A DNA stretch of 64,000 nucleotides from Flavobacterium sp. ENC (GTDB lineage: Bacteria; Bacteroidota; Bacteroidia; Flavobacteriales; Flavobacteriaceae), in contig NZ_JAJMOY010000006.1 in NCBI RefSeq assembly GCF_020991415.1, positions 1 to 64,000 of the forward strand, given 5' to 3'. This document shows positions 1-9,295 of this stretch, piece by piece. The notes beneath the pieces are model-generated. The model searched no databases. It was not told the DNA's origin and worked only from the letters and a program-made list of their open reading frames with translations. How positions within the stretch are numbered: position 1 is the first letter of the stretch; each line of letters opens with the position of its first letter. Both the position numbers and the translations under genes were made by a program.

Positions 1-1
1 A

Positions 2-3000
2 GCAACAGTAAACGCAACAGGTTCATACAGCAATACCGCTGTTATCACCGGATTGGAAAATGACCCGACACCGGGCAACAATACAGATACTGAGATTCCA
101 AATGTCAATCATGCTCCGGTTGCGGTCAACGATACTTACACTGTTGTGGAAGACAATACGGTAACCCTGAACCCACTGGCTTTGGATACGGACCTTGACG
201 GAGATACCCTGACAGTGACCTCTATCAATGGAACTGCCTTGACAGGTGGTGTTCAAACCATAATAGTTTCAAACGGAACGGTAAACATCTCTGCTTTGGG
301 CGTGATTACCTTCACACCTGATGCAAACTACAATTCTGCAACGGCCATCAGCATCCCTTATGTGATCAGCGATGGAACCGTTACAGCTACTGCCAATGAG
401 CTTATCACAGTTACGGCTGCCAATGATGCTCCGGTTGCGGTTAACGATAGCTACACTGTTGCGGAAGACAATACGATAACCCTGAACCCACTGGCTTTGG
501 ATATGGACCTTGACGGAGATACACTGACAGTAACCTCTATCAACGGAACGGTTCTGACAGGCGGTGTTCAAACCATACCGGTTTCAAACGGAACGGTAAA
601 CATCTCTGCTTTGGGCGTGATTACCTTCACACCTGATGCGAACTATAATTCTGCAACGGCCATCAGCATCCCTTATGTGATCAGTGACGGAACCGTTACA
701 GCTACTGCCAGTGAGCTTATCACAGTTACGGCTGCCAATGATGCTCCGGTTGCGGTCAACGATACCTACACTGTTGCGGAAGACAATACGATAACCCTGA
801 ACCCACTGGCTTTGGATACGGACCTTGACGGAGATACCCTCACAGTGACCTCTATCAACGGAACCGCCTTGACAGGTGGTGTTCAAACCATACCGGTTTC
901 AAACGGAACGGTAAACATCTCTGCTTTGGGCGTGATTACCTTCACACCCGATGCGAACTATAATTCTGCAACAGCCATCAGCATCCCTTATGTGATCAGC
1001 GATGGAACCGTTACAGCTACTGCCAGTGAACTTATCACAGTTACGGCTGCCAATGATGCTCCGGTTGCGGTCAACGATACCTACACTGTTGTGGAAGACA
1101 ATACGGTAACCCTGAACCCACTGGCTTTGGATACAGACCTTGACGGAGATACCCTGACAGTGACCTCTATCAACGGAACGGTTCTGACAGGCGGTGTCCA
1201 AACCATAGCGGTTTCAAACGGAACGGTAAATATCTCTGCTTTGGGCGTGATTACCTTCACACCTGATGCGAACTATAATTCTGCAACGGCTATCAGTATC
1301 CCTTACGTGATCAGTGACGGAACCGTTACAGCTACTGCCAATGAGCTTATCACAGTTACGGCTGCCAATGATGCTCCGGTTGCGGTCAACGATACCTACA
1401 CTGTTGCGGAAGACAATACGGTAACCCTGAACCCACTTGCTTTGGATACGGACCTTGACGGAGATACCCTGACAGTGACCTCTATCAACGGAACTGCCTT
1501 GACAGGCGGTGTCCAAACCATACCAGTTTCAAACGGAACGGTAAATATCTCTGCTTTGGGCGTGATTACCTTCACACCTGATGCGAACTATAATTCTGCA
1601 ACGGCTATCAGTATCCCTTATGTGATCAGTGACGGAACCGTTACAGCTACTGCCACCGAGCTTATCACAGTTACGGCTGCCAATGATGCTCCGGTTGCGG
1701 TTAACGATACCTACACTGTTGCGGAAGACAATACGATAACCCTGAACCCACTGGCTTTGGATACGGACCTTGACGGAGATACGCTGACAGTAACCTCTAT
1801 CAACGGAAAGGTTCTGACAGGCGGTGTTCAAACCATAGCGGTTTCAAACGGAACGGTAAACATCTCTGCTTTGGGCGTGATTACCTTCACACCTGATGCA
1901 AACTACAATTCTGCAACGGCCATCAGCATCCCTTATGTGATCAGTGACGGAAACGTTACAGCTACTGCCAGCGAGCTTATCACAGTTACGGCTGCCAATG
2001 ATGCTCCAATTGCAAACTACGATACAAACACCGGCATTTCATCAATTGCAGAAGCAACTTTAATTAATGCACTTTCTGCAACAGATGTCGACGGAACAAT
2101 TGCTTCTTACAAGGTGATTAGTTTACCAACAAACGGACTATTAGCGCTAGCAGGTATTCCAATTACAGTAAATCAAATTTTAACACCTGCTGAAGCAGCA
2201 ATGCTAACTTATGATCCAAGTGGAACTTATACTGGTTTAGATACTTTTATGTTTACTGCAACAGATAATCTGGGAGCAGTTTCAGGGTCAGCAACAATTA
2301 CAATTCCAATTGAAAATAATGCTCCTGTTGCAAAAGATGATACTAATGCTGCTATTCCTTCGGGTGCTGGTGCTACGGCAATTAATGCTCTGACAGCGAC
2401 AGATTCTGACGGAGTGGTTGTAAATTATATTGTAGTAACCTTACCATCAAATGGAATATTAGCACTATCAGGGACACCAATTTTAGTAAATCAGGTATTG
2501 ACGCCTGCAGAAGCAGCTATGTTGACTTACAATCCAAATGGTGCTTTCTCAGGAAACGATACGTTTACATTTACAGTAACAGACAACAATGGTGCTGTAG
2601 ATAGTACACCGGCTGTCATTACAATTTCAGTTGATAAAAGGAAGATAGATGCAGTTAATGACGAAATTGGTTCAGTTGTCGGTATTAACGAAAGCGTTGA
2701 TGTGATCAATGTTTTAGATAATGACACTTTAGACAATAATCCAATAGTGCTTTCTGATATTAAATTAGAAGTACTAATACCGGATCCAAAAGGACTATTG
2801 ACATTAAAATCAGACGGAACAGCTCAAATTGCTCCAAATACTCCGGCAGGAACTTACACACTAACATACCAAATCTGCGAAGCAGCAAACGGCAGCAATT
2901 GTACAACTGCAACAGCCACGGTAACCGTTATAGCGCCTGAAATGACTGTAACAGCAGAAAGCTACTGTTCTGATAATACAGCTTACGTAACCTATAAAGT

Positions 3001-4276
3001 TACTGCTGATAATTTTACACCAAAAGGGCTGGTTACTATTAACTGGATTGACAGTGCTAACCATATTGTGGCAACACAAAGCAACATGCCTTTAAACGGT
3101 ACCGTGTTGTGGCCTGGTACAGTACTGGACAGTAATAACAAACCAATCGACTGGCCGGGATGGATATTGCTAAACGGGAAATGGATAGAAGGTAATGACG
3201 GATTTGAATTAACGAGACCGGCTGTGACTATCCAGTTTACATTAAATCCTAATAAATCGGTACTTGTAAACTACCCTTCGGCACAAGTTGGATGTAATGC
3301 ACGACCTCAATTCGGAATCGTTGCTGAAAATGATGATGCTGTTGCAGACGGAATTAAAGGTTCATTGGAAGTCATTAATGTTTTAGACAATGATAAATTA
3401 AACGGAGTTCCGGTTAATCCTGCAGATGTTATTTTAAAAGGACAAGATTTCCCAGCAGGAATTACTTTAAATGACAACGGAACTATAAATGTAGCAGCGG
3501 GAACTAAAGGAGATGACTATATTTTAACTTACCAAATTTGTGAAAAAGCAAATGCAAATAATTGCACTACTGCAACAGTTCACATTTTTGTTGAAACACC
3601 GGCAGTCTCACTCATTATGAAAGCCTCATTAAATGATAACAACGGAAATGGATTTCCTGAAGCGGGAGAAACTATAACCTATACTTTCACGGTTAAAAAT
3701 ACGGGTAATACTGCATTGGAGAATGTTCTTATTAAAGACCTTTTACCAGGAGTAGTAATCACCGGCGGTCCAATTAATTTGGGCGTTGGCGAAAGCGATA
3801 CCGTTACATTCACCGGTACTTACACTTTAACCCAGGCAGACATAAATGCTGGTGTAGTAAGTAATCAGGCAACAGTTTCAGGAGTTACTCAGAGCGGTAT
3901 TACTACATCTGATAATTCAGATTCTGAGAATGAAGGCAGTGACAAACCAACTGTAATCAATTTAAATGGTTGTGATCTGGAAGTCCATAACGCAGTTTCT
4001 TTAAACGGAGACGAGAAAAACGAGAGATTTTACATTCGTGGAATGGAGTGCTATCCTGATAACACCGTTCAGATTTTCAACCGTTGGGGTGTCCTGGTTT
4101 TCGAAAGAGACCATTATAACAACAATGATGTGGCATTTAGAGGTTTTTCAGAAGGCAGAACAACTGTAAAACAATCAGAAGGTTTACCTGAAGGAACATA
4201 TTATTATATCATACGATACAAGGATAATCAATCTAAGCCTCAACAGCAGGCAGGTTATTTATATCTCACCAGATAA
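2..4276 (+). CDS. Giant repeat adhesin, C-terminal part (5' truncated by window), T9SS type B cargo
   Basis: The reading frame is open from base 2, so the true start lies upstream; 1424 residues are visible. The first residues (ITGLENDPTPGNN) look like the end of a DUF11-type repeat. Then come six 105-residue cadherin/Ig-like repeats, each with a DTDLDGD acidic loop typical of calcium binding, and two related 106-residue repeats with LTPAEAAMLTY. Next are two IDVLDND-like modules with paired cysteines, a DUF11-like domain (ETITYTFTVKNTGNTALENV), and a C-terminal 100 residues containing VQIFNRWGVLVFE. That last segment is the gliding-motility-associated, type B T9SS sorting domain. By family this is a large cell-surface adhesin exported by T9SS. 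The PorP/SprF-like gene that follows is the usual partner of type B cargo. The ligand and role in gliding are unknown. Confidence 0.88.
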   Translation, partial: ATVNATGSYSNTAVITGLENDPTPGNNTDTEIPNVNHAPVAVNDTYTVVEDNTVTLNPLALDTDLDGDTLTVTSINGTALTGGVQTIIVSNGTVNISALGVITFTPDANYNSATAISIPYVISDGTVTATANELITVTAANDAPVAVNDSYTVAEDNTITLNPLALDMDLDGDTLTVTSINGTVLTGGVQTIPVSNGTVNISALGVITFTPDANYNSATAISIPYVISDGTVTATASELITVTAANDAPVAVNDTYTVAEDNTITLNPLALDTDLDGDTLTVTSINGTALTGGVQTIPVSNGTVNISALGVITFTPDANYNSATAISIPYVISDGTVTATASELITVTAANDAPVAVNDTYTVVEDNTVTLNPLALDTDLDGDTLTVTSINGTVLTGGVQTIAVSNGTVNISALGVITFTPDANYNSATAISIPYVISDGTVTATANELITVTAANDAPVAVNDTYTVAEDNTVTLNPLALDTDLDGDTLTVTSINGTALTGGVQTIPVSNGTVNISALGVITFTPDANYNSATAISIPYVISDGTVTATATELITVTAANDAPVAVNDTYTVAEDNTITLNPLALDTDLDGDTLTVTSINGKVLTGGVQTIAVSNGTVNISALGVITFTPDANYNSATAISIPYVISDGNVTATASELITVTAANDAPIANYDTNTGISSIAEATLINALSATDVDGTIASYKVISLPTNGLLALAGIPITVNQILTPAEAAMLTYDPSGTYTGLDTFMFTATDNLGAVSGSATITIPIENNAPVAKDDTNAAIPSGAGATAINALTATDSDGVVVNYIVVTLPSNGILALSGTPILVNQVLTPAEAAMLTYNPNGAFSGNDTFTFTVTDNNGAVDSTPAVITISVDKRKIDAVNDEIGSVVGINESVDVINVLDNDTLDNNPIVLSDIKLEVLIPDPKGLLTLKSDGTAQIAPNTPAGTYTLTYQICEAANGSNCTTATATVTVIAPEMTVTAESYCSDNTAYVTYKVTADNFTPKGLVTINWIDSANHIVATQSNMPLNGTVLWPGTVLDSNNKPIDWPGWILLNGKWIEGNDGFELTRPAVTIQFTLNPNKSVLVNYPSAQVGCNARPQFGIVAENDDAVADGIKGSLEVINVLDNDKLNGVPVNPADVILKGQDFPAGITLNDNGTINVAAGTKGDDYILTYQICEKANANNCTTATVHIFVETPAVSLIMKASLNDNNGNGFPEAGETITYTFTVKNTGNTALENVLIKDLLPGVVITGGPINLGVGESDTVTFTGTYTLTQADINAGVVSNQATVSGVTQSGITTSDNSDSENEGSDKPTVINLNGCDLEVHNAVSLNGDEKNERFYIRGMECYPDNTVQIFNRWGVLVFERDHYNNNDVAFRGFSEGRTTVKQSEGLPEGTYYYIIRYKDNQSKPQQQAGYLYLTR
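113..2002 (+). repeat. Six tandem 315-bp repeats inside the adhesin gene
   Basis: Six head-to-tail units of exactly 315 bp (105 codons) begin at APVAVNDTY and end at TVTAANDAP. They differ by only scattered single-base changes, for example NGTALTGG versus NGTVLTGG and YTVVED versus YTVAED. The mixture of variants looks like shuffling between copies. Each unit encodes one cadherin-like domain. Near-identity at the DNA level suggests recent expansion or gene conversion and could cause copy-number variation or assembly collapse. Confidence 0.95.
2003..2638 (+). repeat. Two divergent tandem units of about 106 codons
   Basis: Two units, starting at 2003 (APIANYDTN) and 2321 (APVAKDDTN), share the pattern ATDxDG, LPxNGxLALxGxPI, LTPAEAAMLTY and DTFxFTxTDNxGAV. 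They are clearly related at the protein level but diverged at the DNA level, unlike the preceding array, so they are older duplications. Confidence 0.85.
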
Positions 4277-4294
4277 TATTTCTATACTAATAAA

Positions 4295-4321
4295 AATGGC
4301 TTAGCTATAAGTTAAGCCATT
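4295..4321 (+). terminator. Hairpin between adhesin and PorP/SprF genes
   Basis: AATGGCTTA pairs with TAAGCCATT over a 9-bp stem with a loop of about 9 bases. No good T run follows and the next ATG is 17 bases away. It may be a weak terminator or a processing/stability hairpin that sets the ratio of cargo to partner protein. Confidence 0.35.
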
Positions 4322-4337
4322 ATTTAAAAATAAACAA

Positions 4338-5246
4338 ATGAAAAAATTAGCTTTAGTTTTATTGTTTTGTTCTGTGGCAGGTTTTGCACAACAGGATGCG
4401 CAGTTTACGCAATATATGCACAATACCATCAATATAAATCCTGCCTATGCTGGTTCGAGAGGCGTTATGAGTATATTTGGATTGTACCGTACACAATGGG
4501 TTGGACTTGATGGTGCGCCTGAAACGGGTGCTTTATCATTAAATACACCGGTAAATGATAAAGTTGGATTGGGGTTTTCATTAGTAAATGATAAGATAGG
4601 ACCCACAAATGAGAACAATTTTTCAATAGACTTCTCTTATTCCATTCCAACATCTGCCACAACCAAACTTTCTTTTGGTATAAAAGGATCTGCCAATATT
4701 TTTAACCTTGATCCAAACAAACTGAATCCGGAACATCAGGGAGATCCTCAGTTTTCGAACTTTAAAAATAAATTTTCACCAAATGTAGGGGCAGGAGTAT
4801 ACTGGCATTCAGACAAGGGTTATATAGGTTTGTCTGTTCCTAATTTTATCGAAACAAATCGTTTCGATGATAATGAAACTGCAATATATAAAGAGAAGAT
4901 TAATTATTATTTAATAGCCGGTTATGTGTTTAATCTGGATCAGTATGAAATGATAAAGTTCAAACCCGCAGTATTAGCTAAAGCAATTGAAGGTTCTCCG
5001 CTACAGCTTGATGCGTCAGCCAATTTCATGTTTAACGAAAAATTTGTTGTCGGTGTTTCATACAGATGGAGTGCTGCCTTAAGTGCAATGGCTGGATTTC
5101 AGCTTAATAAAAGCATGTATATTGGCTATGCTTATGACAGGGAAACGACCAGGTTAAGCAACTACAACTCCGGCTCTCATGAGATATTCCTTCGTTTTGA
5201 ATTTATGAATAGTTATAACCGAATTACATCACCAAGATTTTTCTAA
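4338..5246 (+). CDS. PorP/SprF family outer-membrane protein
   Basis: This 302-residue protein has a signal peptide (MKKLALVLLFCSVAGFAQ) followed by the family signature QDAQFTQYMHNTININPAYAGSRG. Alternating amphipathic segments suggest a beta-barrel. The length fits the PorP/SprF family of about 300 residues. Known members such as Flavobacterium SprF are needed for export or surface attachment of a neighbouring type B T9SS cargo. Its position directly after the adhesin gene and 2 bases before the OmpA-family gene fits that role. The specific partner is inferred from position. Confidence 0.9.
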   Translation: MKKLALVLLFCSVAGFAQQDAQFTQYMHNTININPAYAGSRGVMSIFGLYRTQWVGLDGAPETGALSLNTPVNDKVGLGFSLVNDKIGPTNENNFSIDFSYSIPTSATTKLSFGIKGSANIFNLDPNKLNPEHQGDPQFSNFKNKFSPNVGAGVYWHSDKGYIGLSVPNFIETNRFDDNETAIYKEKINYYLIAGYVFNLDQYEMIKFKPAVLAKAIEGSPLQLDASANFMFNEKFVVGVSYRWSAALSAMAGFQLNKSMYIGYAYDRETTRLSNYNSGSHEIFLRFEFMNSYNRITSPRFF

Positions 5247-5248
5247 TT

Positions 5249-7210
5249 ATGAAAATGAAAAAAATAGTACTCATACTCTTTCTGTCTCTTTTTTGTTATC
5301 AGGCAATTGCCCAAAAGTCACTTTTGGCCAAAGCAGAAAAAGAATATAATAATTATGCTTTCGCAGATGCCATAGAAATTTATGAAAAGCTGGCGGCGAA
5401 AGGATTTGAAGATGAAAAAATGTTCCAGCGATTGGGCAACGCCTACTATTTTAATGCTGAGCTGCCAAAAGCAGCAACCTATTATAGTAGGCTTTTTGCC
5501 TTAAATGAGAAGCAGGAGCCGGAATACTTATACCGATATGGACAGTCATTAAAATCGATTGGTGATTATGCAAAAGCAGATAAAATGCTGGAAGAGTTCA
5601 TTAAAAAGACCAACACTGACAGCAGGGGAATTTTGTTCCAAAACAATAAAAATTACCTGGAACAGATTAAATTAAATTCCGGCCGATTTGAAATTTCGCC
5701 TGTAGCGCTAAATTCAGAAAATTCAGATTTTGGAAGCGCATTTTTCAATACTAATTTGGTTTTTAGTTCTGCCCGAAAAATTGGAAAAAAAGAAGGGAAA
5801 ACATTTAAATGGACTAATAAAAATTTTTCGAATTTATATATAGCACCTATTAATCCAGATGGGGATGTTGTTAATCCCGTGCTTTTAAACAGAGAGATTA
5901 ATTCTAAATTTAATGAATCGACTCCCGTGTTTACCAAAGACGGAAAAACAATGTATTTTACCCGAAATAATTATTTGTATGGAAAACGGGGTAAAGACAA
6001 TAAGAACATTACCTTACTGAAATTGTATAAAGCAAATCTGGTAGATGGCAGCTGGTCAGATATAAAAGAATTGCCATTCAACAGTGATAAATACAGTACA
6101 GCACATCCTGCTTTAAGTGTAGACGAAAAGAAACTTTATTTTGCATCAGACATGCCTGGAACTTTAGGCCAGTCTGATTTGTATAGTGTTACGATTAATG
6201 CCGATGGAACATTCGGGAAACCGGAAAACCTGGGCGTTGGAATTAATACAGAAGGAAGAGAAACTTTTCCATTTATTTCAGGAGATAATCAATTGTATTT
6301 TGCAACAGATGGACGCCCGGGACTTGGTGGACTGGATATATTTGTTTCAAAAATTTTGGAAAATGGAATTTTCGATCAGGTTCAGAATATAGGAGAGCCG
6401 GTAAATACAATGTTTGATGATTTTGCTTTTATTATTGATAGTAATAGCAGTAAAGGATATTTTTCATCTAACAGAAAAGGAGGGGCAGGCAATGATGATA
6501 TTTATAAATTTACAGAGACAAAAAAACTGATTTGCGAAAGAACTTTAGCCGGAACTATTTTTGAGAATAAATCCAACATAGTTATCCAGGGGGCTAAAAT
6601 AACATTGCTTAATGAAAATAATCAGATAACTGACCAGGCAATAACTTTGCAGGACGGAACCTATAGCTTTAAAGTAAATTGCAGCAAAAGATATTCGGTT
6701 AAGGTAGAAACAGAATTGTATCCAACGAAAGAGAATACGATTTCAATTTCTCCGAGTGCAGAAAACAAACTGGATTTTAGCCTGGAAAAAGAAAAAATCA
6801 CAGTGATGGAAATTCCGTCAATAAAAACCATTAAAGTAGGGACAGACCTGGCTAAAACGCTCAACATTTCAATGATTTATTTTAATCTTGGGAAATGGAA
6901 TATCACGGATGCTGCGGCAATAGAGCTCGAGAAGATTTTAGCTGTAATGCAGGAATATCCGGCAATAAAAATCAATATACGCTCGCATACTGACAGCCGT
7001 GCATCAACGAAATCAAATTTGTTACTTTCTGATAAAAGAGCAAAATCGATCATGGCATGGCTCGTAGGAAAAGGCATCACGGCCGATCGTCTGAAAGGAA
7101 AAGGTTATGGTGAAAGCAAATTGCTAAACAGATGTAAAGACGGTGTTAAATGTTCTGAAGAAGAACATTTAAAAAACCGACGAAGTGAGTTCGTCATCTC
7201 AGCGATGTAA
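5249..7210 (+). CDS. OmpA-family protein with TPR, PD40 propeller and peptidoglycan-binding domain
   Basis: 653 residues. A signal peptide (cleavage near AIAQ) is followed by TPR-like helices at about 23-130. A beta-propeller of PD40/WD40-like blades spans about 220-430 (motifs such as PALSVDEKKLYFASD and GYFSSNRKGGAGNDDIYKF). A carboxypeptidase-regulatory-like domain lies at about 435-515. The C-terminal OmpA domain (about 540-653) contains IRSHTDSRAS and NRRSEFVI, which bind peptidoglycan. This layout is common downstream of PorP/SprF genes, where it probably anchors the surface machinery to the cell wall. The ATG lies 2 bases after the previous stop, so the genes are probably cotranscribed. 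Confidence 0.88.
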   Translation: MKMKKIVLILFLSLFCYQAIAQKSLLAKAEKEYNNYAFADAIEIYEKLAAKGFEDEKMFQRLGNAYYFNAELPKAATYYSRLFALNEKQEPEYLYRYGQSLKSIGDYAKADKMLEEFIKKTNTDSRGILFQNNKNYLEQIKLNSGRFEISPVALNSENSDFGSAFFNTNLVFSSARKIGKKEGKTFKWTNKNFSNLYIAPINPDGDVVNPVLLNREINSKFNESTPVFTKDGKTMYFTRNNYLYGKRGKDNKNITLLKLYKANLVDGSWSDIKELPFNSDKYSTAHPALSVDEKKLYFASDMPGTLGQSDLYSVTINADGTFGKPENLGVGINTEGRETFPFISGDNQLYFATDGRPGLGGLDIFVSKILENGIFDQVQNIGEPVNTMFDDFAFIIDSNSSKGYFSSNRKGGAGNDDIYKFTETKKLICERTLAGTIFENKSNIVIQGAKITLLNENNQITDQAITLQDGTYSFKVNCSKRYSVKVETELYPTKENTISISPSAENKLDFSLEKEKITVMEIPSIKTIKVGTDLAKTLNISMIYFNLGKWNITDAAAIELEKILAVMQEYPAIKINIRSHTDSRASTKSNLLLSDKRAKSIMAWLVGKGITADRLKGKGYGESKLLNRCKDGVKCSEEEHLKNRRSEFVISAM

Positions 7211-7231
7211 TTTATAAAATATTTTTTCCTC

Positions 7232-7276
7232 AAACAATCCTGCAGTTATCAAATAGCTGCAGGATTGTTTATTTTA
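7232..7276 (+). terminator. Strong intrinsic terminator after the adhesin operon
   Basis: AAACAATCCTGCAG (7232-7245) pairs perfectly with CTGCAGGATTGTTT (7257-7270) around an 11-base loop, and the 3' arm runs into TTTATTTT. It closes the adhesin/PorP/OmpA transcription unit. Confidence 0.85.
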
Positions 7277-7389
7277 GAAACTTTTATTTAGGACTAATAG
7301 TAAATTCTGCATGAGAGTGTTAAAATGTAGTATTATTTTTTCTTATTACCGAAATACTTATAAAGTTTGAAATAAAAATGAAAATTTTA

Positions 7390-7418
7390 TTGATAATTTT
7401 TTAAATTATTTAGTTTTG
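7390..7418 (+). promoter_or_regulatory. Bacteroidetes-type housekeeping promoter for the ECF sigma gene
   Basis: TTG at 7390-7392 and TAGTTTTG at 7411-7418 are separated by 18 bases, matching the -33/-7 consensus TTG-N(17-23)-TAnnTTTG of this phylum. The ATG is 33 bases downstream of the -7 element. Confidence 0.6.
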
Positions 7419-7451
7419 TAGTGAACAACTCTTAAAGGCAAGGAATCTTCA

Positions 7452-7994
7452 ATGAAGAATGAAAAAAGAGATATTGATTTATGGAGTCAAATAAAAAAGG
7501 GAGATGTTAACGCTTATCATAAATTATATGATCGGTACATAAATATACTTTTTACGTTTGGAATGCAATACACTAAGGATGAGTCTTTAGTGCAAGATGC
7601 CATACACGATGTTTTTGTCAATATTCATCGTTACCGCACTACAATTTCTGCAGATGTAGTAGTTAAATCGTATCTTTTCAAAACACTGCAGAATGATATT
7701 TTTAAAAAACTAAAAGCACAGAACAAAACCGTACGTCTTGATATTGTTTCAGAAGGTGCTTACAAAACAGATTCAGCCGAAGATGAACTTATCTTTAACG
7801 AAACAACCTTAAATAAAAATGCCAGTTTAGCTTTGGCTTTGGCTTCGCTTACCAAAAAACAGCGGTATGCGCTTCATCTTAGGTTTAGTGAGGATTTGTC
7901 TTATGAGGAAATTTCTTCCAATCTTGAAATCAGCCTTGATTCTTGTAGAACGCTTATTTACAGGTCTTTAAAAGAACTTCGAAAGAAACTTTAA
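7452..7994 (+). CDS. ECF-type RNA polymerase sigma factor (FecI-like)
   Basis: 180 residues. Region 2 is visible at about 20-75 (LYDRYINILFTFGMQYTKD then VQDAIHDVFVNIHRYR), and region 4 at about 125-180 (LTKKQRYALHLRFSEDLSYEEISSNLEIS, a helix-turn-helix, then SLKELRKKL). The size is typical for the Bacteroidetes ECF group paired with FecR. The FecR-like gene and an STN-containing SusC gene follow. By the known scheme, ligand binding at the outer membrane signals through FecR to release this factor, which activates the SusCD operon. Confidence 0.92.
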   Translation: MKNEKRDIDLWSQIKKGDVNAYHKLYDRYINILFTFGMQYTKDESLVQDAIHDVFVNIHRYRTTISADVVVKSYLFKTLQNDIFKKLKAQNKTVRLDIVSEGAYKTDSAEDELIFNETTLNKNASLALALASLTKKQRYALHLRFSEDLSYEEISSNLEISLDSCRTLIYRSLKELRKKL

Positions 7995-8040
7995 AAAAAG
8001 ATTAAAAAAACATTATTTTTTTTGTCTATGCTTTGCCCTT

Positions 8041-8066
8041 TTGATTCTTATACCATTAAGAATCAA
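8041..8066 (+). other. Perfect hairpin between sigma and anti-sigma genes
   Basis: TTGATTCTTA (8041-8050) and TAAGAATCAA (8057-8066) form a perfect 10-bp inverted repeat with a 6-base loop (TACCAT). It ends 14 bases before the TTG start of the FecR gene. It is followed by A residues rather than T, so it is not a standard terminator. It could modulate anti-sigma translation or be a protein site. Confidence 0.55.
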
Positions 8067-8080
8067 AAAAGAAAAACATC

Positions 8081-9136
8081 TTGTACCCAAATTTTAAAAT
8101 TTTACCCAAAAAAGATAAAGCTGCTTTAAAAGCAAGAATTGAAGAAAGCCTTGCATTTGAAAAACAGCGAACCAGAAGAAAAAAACTCCGTACCCTTTCC
8201 TGGAGTGCAGCGGCTGTGTTTTGTATAGCTCTCGGAATTACGGCTGTTTTTAAACAGGAACAAAAAGTAATAAGTCCGATTGAGCAATTTGCAAAAAGCA
8301 ATATGACAGCAGTTTCTTCTTTTGCAAAAAGCAGCCAGGTTAGATTAGTATTATCAAATCAGGAAGCTATTGCGGTAGGTGACAGCACAACAATTGCATA
8401 TAATGCATCAGGAGATAAAGTTAATATTAACAACAAACAGATTAACCAAAAAAATACACTGGAACCACAGTACAATACGGTCTTAGTTCCTTACGGAAAA
8501 AGAGCACAGCTTAGTCTGGCAGACGGAACTTTAGTCTGGCTGAATTCAGGATCTAAATTGATTTATCCAACTGCTTTTAATGATGAATCCAGAGAAGTTT
8601 TTTTAGAAGGGGAAGCAATTTTTGATGTGGCACACAATGCAGCAAAACCATTTTTTGTAAAAGCAGCGAATAACTACAGTGTTCGTGTACTAGGAACATT
8701 ATTTAATGTAAGCTGTTATACTAAAGATGCAAAAGTTTCTACCGCATTACTAAGAGGAAAAGTGCAGGTAGCTTATGCCAAAAAAGGCTTTTTCGATACT
8801 GATACGATTCAGGCAGTTCTTAAACCGGGAATGATTGCAGCTTTGGATAAAAAAAGGCAGACAATGAAAACGACGGTTCAGAATGTTGAGACTTTATTTT
8901 CATGGAGAAAAGGATATTATGAATTTTCTCAGGAAAAATTACCCCTGGTTTTAGATAAATTAACAAGATACTATAACGTAAATTTTGTGATTAAAGGAAC
9001 TGTAAACCAAAATGAAACTTATTCAGGAGCATTTAAACTTAATGATGATCTGGATAAGGTAATTAAAACATTAGAAGCAACTACGGGTCTTGCATTGTCA
9101 TATGATGATAAGACCAGAAAAATAACTATAAACTAA
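8081..9136 (+). CDS. FecR-family anti-sigma factor
   Basis: 351 residues from a TTG start at 8081. The frame has a stop at 8057-8059 and no ATG between it and the conserved N-terminal region, so a TTG start fits best. A basic cytoplasmic N-terminus is followed by one membrane helix at about 39-57 (TLSWSAAAVFCIALGITAVF). The FecR domain spans about 131-232 (YNTVLVPYGKRAQLSLADGT, FLEGEAIFDV, VLGTLFNV). The C-terminal DUF4974/STN-like domain (from about 275, YYEFSQEKLPLVLDKL) should contact the TonB-dependent transducer. It pairs with the ECF sigma gene upstream. The N-terminus is shorter than in many family members. Confidence 0.9.
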   Translation: MYPNFKILPKKDKAALKARIEESLAFEKQRTRRKKLRTLSWSAAAVFCIALGITAVFKQEQKVISPIEQFAKSNMTAVSSFAKSSQVRLVLSNQEAIAVGDSTTIAYNASGDKVNINNKQINQKNTLEPQYNTVLVPYGKRAQLSLADGTLVWLNSGSKLIYPTAFNDESREVFLEGEAIFDVAHNAAKPFFVKAANNYSVRVLGTLFNVSCYTKDAKVSTALLRGKVQVAYAKKGFFDTDTIQAVLKPGMIAALDKKRQTMKTTVQNVETLFSWRKGYYEFSQEKLPLVLDKLTRYYNVNFVIKGTVNQNETYSGAFKLNDDLDKVIKTLEATTGLALSYDDKTRKITIN

Positions 9137-9216
9137 ACTGAAAAACTAAAATTATACTGCCTATGATGTAATAAAACTTCAAATTAAACTATCTAAAAAG
9201 ACTAACCAAAAAAAAA

Positions 9217-9242
9217 CCAAAAGATGCTCGAACATCTCTTGG
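9217..9242 (+). other. Hairpin in the FecR-SusC intergenic leader
   Basis: CCAAAAGATG (9217-9226) and CATCTCTTGG (9233-9242) form a 10-bp stem with one mismatch around CTCGAA. The 159-base gap to the SusC start probably contains the ECF-dependent promoter, but no consensus could be assigned by eye. Confidence 0.35.
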
Positions 9243-9295
9243 CTTATGTAAAATTTTAATTGCGAATGCAATTATCGATAAACTACAACAAAATT

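Noticed and set aside
269..1831. Five repeated 100-codon open frames on the minus strand inside the adhesin repeats
   Set aside because: They recur with the 315-bp period only because the coding repeat is open in the antisense frame. They have no protein family features, start signals or context.
113..2002. CRISPR-like array
   Set aside because: The repeats are long, contiguous and in frame, with no unique spacers and no cas genes.
7210..7452. A further gene between the OmpA-family and sigma genes
   Set aside because: Only a terminator and a promoter are present; no open frame of coding character was found.
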